Assembly (NCBI RefSeq): GCF_013201725.1
Contig: NZ_CP053835.1
Coordinates: 930,001 to 994,000 of the forward strand
Source of the DNA: Arcobacter defluvii
Lineage (GTDB): Bacteria; Campylobacterota; Campylobacteria; Campylobacterales; Arcobacteraceae
Length of the DNA stretch: 64,000 nt
Direction: 5' to 3'
Position 1 is the stretch's first letter. Each line of letters starts with the position of its first letter. The notes below the pieces were generated by a model. It saw only the letters and a list, made by a program, of their open reading frames with translations, was not told the origin of the DNA and did not search any database. This document shows, piece by piece, positions 63,402 to 64,000 of the stretch. Position numbers and translations under genes: made by a program.

Positions 63402-64000
63402 TTTATATACTCCTCTAATTTTTCACCATTATGGTAAATTATATTTGCTTTTTTAATTTCTAAATCATTAATAGATGTTTTTAATTGACTGATGGCATCA
63501 AATTTCTCAGTTAAACTTTCTAGATATGCTACATTATCAATTAAACCATTTTCATATTTTGATTTTATAACTTCATATGCACTTTCCGCAGCTTTTAGAT
63601 TTGCTTCAGCTGATTTTATTTTTGCTTTTGCAATATCATAAGCTTTAAGTGCAAGTTGTAAGTCAACATTCGCTTTGTTTTTTTCATATTCATATTTTAA
63701 TTTTGAAGCTAAATACTCTTTGTATTTTGATTCATATTTATATTTAGTCTCTCCAAATGAAAAAATATTCCATTTTAAATTTGCAGATAAAATATTTTGA
63801 TGATCAATAGCATTATTTTCATAAGCTTTATCATCAAAATTTGAATCATAATATGTATAAGTATTATCAAGTGTTACTGTTGGTAAGTATCCACTTTTCT
63901 CAGCTCTTGAATTACTTAATTTTGTTTGTAAATCAAATTCCAAAGATTTAATATCAAATCTTTCACTATTTTGTGAAACTTTTTCTGATTCTTTTATATT
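63398..64000 (-). CDS. TolC-family outer-membrane efflux protein, cut by the right edge
   Basis: C-terminal 200 residues of a TolC/CmeC-type channel; the open frame reaches position 64000 without a stop, so the 5' part lies outside. An internal TTG at 63941-63943 is not a credible start because coding continues upstream (RFDIKSLEFDLQ). Long heptad-rich helices (KYEKNKANVDLQLALKAYDIAKAKI, quoted in part: VDLQLALKAYDIAKAKI) and YLPTVTLDNTYTYYD are typical of the repeat structure of this family, with SLTEKFDAISQLKTSINDLE near the end. First gene in the window of the efflux operon; overlap ATGA with the adaptor. Confidence 0.85.
   Translation of the reverse strand, partial: NIKESEKVSQNSERFDIKSLEFDLQTKLSNSRAEKSGYLPTVTLDNTYTYYDSNFDDKAYENNAIDHQNILSANLKWNIFSFGETKYKYESKYKEYLASKLKYEYEKNKANVDLQLALKAYDIAKAKIKSAEANLKAAESAYEVIKSKYENGLIDNVAYLESLTEKFDAISQLKTSINDLEIKKANIIYHNGEKLEEYIK

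Noticed and set aside
1-64000. tRNA or rRNA genes, CRISPR arrays, insertion sequences, prophage genes
   Set aside because: I looked for cloverleaf arms with CCA context, regularly spaced repeats, transposase or integrase motifs and found none.

Overview
The window is strongly AT-rich, with long runs of A/T-ending codons, arrays of near-identical chemoreceptors, a SapC-like gene, heme-c-containing signalling proteins, a Helicobacter-style fused UreA and a CmeABC-like efflux set. This suggests a member of the Campylobacterota, most likely an Arcobacter-type (Arcobacteraceae) bacterium. That placement is inference from protein character and composition; no rRNA gene lies in the window. I see no tRNA, rRNA, CRISPR array, integrase or insertion sequence.

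Layout. (1) 1-7.0 kb: housekeeping and small-metabolite genes on the minus strand (uvrC, alr, a cut secreted protein, a heme-c/GGDEF diguanylate cyclase, a PnuC-type vitamin transporter with a small-molecule kinase, glutathione peroxidase) and one plus-strand GNAT-like gene. (2) 7.3-16.7 kb: four tandem methyl-accepting chemotaxis receptors sharing a cytoplasmic module and a C-terminal EWESF tail; the 3' halves of the second and third are almost identical. (3) 16.8-23.2 kb: SapC-like protein, two-component genes (response regulator, REC-kinase, divergent hybrid kinase), DUF2721 protein, Sel1-repeat protein, Nudix hydrolase. (4) 23.3-28.6 kb, minus strand: a five-gene operon of TRAP transporter (dctP, frameshifted dctQ, dctM), a gamma-glutamyltransferase-family Ntn hydrolase without signal peptide, and a TSUP permease. 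(5) 29.1-59.2 kb: a 30-kb purine/ureide/urea block. (6) 59.2-64.0 kb: an RND efflux operon running off the right edge.

The purine block encodes almost a whole route from purine bases to ammonia, CO2 and malate. Uptake is covered by a Tsx-like outer-membrane channel and two NCS2 permeases. Guanine deaminase and an 8-oxoguanine-deaminase-type enzyme feed xanthine dehydrogenase (two subunits plus XdhC). Membrane urate oxidase PuuD with its own cytochrome c domain, HIU hydrolase, OHCU decarboxylase, PuuE allantoinase, allantoicase and ureidoglycolate lyase (two paralogues) yield glyoxylate and urea. Malate synthase G takes glyoxylate. UrtABCDE imports external urea, and urease (UreA fusion, UreC, E, F, G, with UreD about 18 kb away) converts urea to ammonia and CO2. 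A GntR/FCD regulator sits in the middle, cotranscribed with ureD. A repeated palindrome, ATTGTnnACAAT, lies in its own promoter and, as tandem copies 13 bp apart, in front of guanine deaminase, the AzgA-type permease and the allantoin operon. I propose it as the regulator's operator.

Other points: a 1-base frameshift at a G6 run in dctQ, codons of the chemoreceptor tail doubling as terminator stems, a probable AUA start codon for pnuC, an 11-bp tandem direct repeat at the urtA promoter, and an inverted repeat wrapped around the -10 box of the second chemoreceptor gene. All family assignments are from reading the proteins; no database search was run.
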